A DNA stretch of 21,742 bases from JBGPRB01 sp964422155 (GTDB taxonomy: Bacteria > Chloroflexota > Dehalococcoidia > Dehalococcoidales > RBG-16-60-22): positions 1-21,742 of the forward strand of contig CAYQZZ010000035.1 of assembly GCA_964422155.1 (NCBI GenBank). Direction: 5' to 3'. The translations under genes and the position numbers were made by a program. Positions 20,725-21,742 of this stretch are shown piece by piece. A model generated the notes under the pieces. It did not search any database and was not told the origin of the DNA. It saw only the letters and a list, made by a program, of their open reading frames with translations. How positions within the stretch are numbered: position 1 is the first letter of the stretch; every line of letters starts with the position of its first letter.

Positions 20725-21507
20725 ATGAGGAATCTTTACATTCGTGACAATTTAGAAATAAACAGAGATAGATTACTATATACAAAATACGGTCGTCTTA
20801 TCTCTAGTTTGATTTCAATAGCATTGTTATCATTCATTTTTTATGAAGCATATAATACTGATATTTTGCTATTGAAGTATATACTAGCTGCACTCTTTGT
20901 TGTGTTTGCCTTTGTTATCAAATTGTGTAAATTATTGTATTTGCCAAAATGGAAAGTAATAATGGTGTTTATTTTAAAAATCCTTATTTTCATTGAGCCT
21001 TATAGATATTTTATAGCATTGTTATTTGTATTTTTTCCACTTGTTCTTTATCAGCTTACTTCTGGCAATCCAAATATGCTACCAGCAATAAAATTCGATG
21101 TGATTACTGTCTCAGGCGTGCTTGGTGGAATAGTTTTAACTGCCGCAACACTCCGTTTTAGGAATATAAATCGAGAAAACCGCCGAAGATTATTGATAGT
21201 TGCTTTAATGTTTGCAGTAGCGACAATCTTACTCGTTATTGCAGCAATTAATTTACAGTTGGTTACAATTATTGATAGTTCTAGCGCAAATGCGACTAAT
21301 ACCAGTTCAACTGAATTTAGCCGGGGGTATTCTTTCTGGATTGGGGCAATTGGCTTCTATGGCGGTACTTTTGCTTTTGCCTTTGCTATTATTGATTTAC
21401 TATTTGCCATTCTACATATTATAGGCATCAATAAAAAATACAATCGTAAATCAAAATTAAAAGGATTAAAAAGTAAGCAGCCCCAGAGAAAAGAAAATAA
21501 TAGGTAA
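20725..21507 (+). CDS. AT-rich multispanning membrane protein of unknown function
   Basis: About 260 residues with six or seven hydrophobic segments (for example LISSLISIALLSFIFYEA, ILAALFVVFAFVIKLCKLL, FIALLFVFFPLVLYQL, GVLGGIVLTAATL, LLIVALMFAVATILLVIAAI and GGTFAFAFAIIDLLFAILHI) and a Lys/Arg-rich cytosolic tail (KKYNRKSKLKGLKSKQPQRK). No family is recognised. I prefer the ATG at 20725, with GGATAAG a few bases upstream, to the TTG at 20713. The gene is far more AT-rich than the aminotransferase and trpS genes beside it, which suggests acquisition. It converges on trpS with only two bases between the stop codons. Confidence 0.65.
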   Translation: MRNLYIRDNLEINRDRLLYTKYGRLISSLISIALLSFIFYEAYNTDILLLKYILAALFVVFAFVIKLCKLLYLPKWKVIMVFILKILIFIEPYRYFIALLFVFFPLVLYQLTSGNPNMLPAIKFDVITVSGVLGGIVLTAATLRFRNINRENRRRLLIVALMFAVATILLVIAAINLQLVTIIDSSSANATNTSSTEFSRGYSFWIGAIGFYGGTFAFAFAIIDLLFAILHIIGINKKYNRKSKLKGLKSKQPQRKENNR

Positions 21508-21509
21508 AA

Positions 21510-21742
21510 CTATCCTAATCCCACCCTCTTTTTAACCTCGGCCAGGGTCTTTTCGGCAAGCGGACGGGCTTTGGCCGCCCCTTCTCTTAAAATAGAATCG
21601 ATATGGCCGGGCTCGGCGGTCAGTTCCCGGTAGCGTTCCTGAAGCGGGCGCAAGCCTTCAATCACTACCTCCGCCAGGGCTTTCTTAAAGTCGCTGTAGC
21701 CCTTGCCTTCAAACTGCGACTCTATCTCTTTTTTATCACCGC
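21510..21742 (-). CDS. trpS: Tryptophan--tRNA ligase, C-terminal part (partial)
   Basis: The last 77 codons of a minus-strand gene that continues beyond the window. The encoded end (FEGKGYSDFKKALAEVVIEG, then LRPLQERYRELTAEPGHID, SILREGAAKARPLAEKTLA and EVKKRVGLG) is the helical anticodon-binding C-terminus of bacterial tryptophanyl-tRNA synthetase, which charges tRNA(Trp). The stop TAG is at 21510-21512. The catalytic Rossmann domain and start lie outside the window. Confidence 0.9.
   Translation of the reverse strand, partial: GDKKEIESQFEGKGYSDFKKALAEVVIEGLRPLQERYRELTAEPGHIDSILREGAAKARPLAEKTLAEVKKRVGLG

Overview
The window looks like part of a draft (metagenome-type) scaffold from a moderately GC-rich bacterium. 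Most likely it is a member of the Chloroflexota, class Dehalococcoidia. This is an inference from the overall flavour of the proteins (short gat operon lacking gatB, rpsU-yqeY pair, archaeal/ER-type signal peptidase, phage adaptor of a type I associate with that lineage); no rRNA or other marker settles it. A 100-N gap lies at 3327-3426.

Layout. (1) 1-3306, plus strand: the tail end of a phage late-gene block, with a glycine-repeat structural protein, a head-tail adaptor, a large tail/baseplate-like protein with an Asp-box, and a small companion. It stops at the gap, and 55 bp on one side of the gap are repeated exactly on the other. (2) 3487-9851, minus strand: a run of seven genes forming a regulated surface-protein export cassette. 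In transcription order these are an XRE repressor, a soluble histidine kinase, an OmpR-type response regulator, a LuxR-type regulator with a degenerate receiver, a ubiquitin-like/transmembrane/TasA-like fusion protein, a second TasA/camelysin-like secreted protein, and a SipW/ER-type signal peptidase with a long repeat-bearing Pro/Glu/Lys tail. (3) 9954-12581, plus strand: a COG2509-type FAD dehydrogenase with a terminator-like leader, rpsU with a structured leader, yqeY, and then an isolated promoter-hairpin-terminator unit that looks like a ~58-nt small RNA gene. (4) 12618-15363, minus strand: a NYN-domain RNase-like protein, a B12-binding-type radical SAM protein, and a translationally coupled hypothetical gene broken by a one-base frameshift. 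(5) 15456-20542, plus strand: gatC, a PH-like membrane protein, gatA, a DUF1917/Bles03-like protein, a cluster of dispersed repeats, and an operon of a small conserved protein, an Lrp/AsnC regulator and a class I aminotransferase. (6) An AT-rich membrane-protein gene, tail to tail with the 3' end of trpS.

The most interesting part is region 2. Two paralogous exported proteins share a SipW-type signal region and a C-terminal ending of the form PEL-x-CEV-x-QR. One of them carries a cytoplasmic ubiquitin-like (beta-grasp) domain ahead of its signal/transmembrane segment. The adjacent signal peptidase is the probable processing enzyme, and a two-component pair plus two further regulators lie directly upstream. 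The inferred picture is a signal-controlled surface fibre or coat system in which cleavage would release the TasA-like domain and leave a membrane-anchored ubiquitin-like stub. Secondary highlights are the XRE promoter, whose -35/-10 spacer is exactly filled by a palindrome and whose transcript should be nearly leaderless, and the candidate small RNA at 12524-12581.
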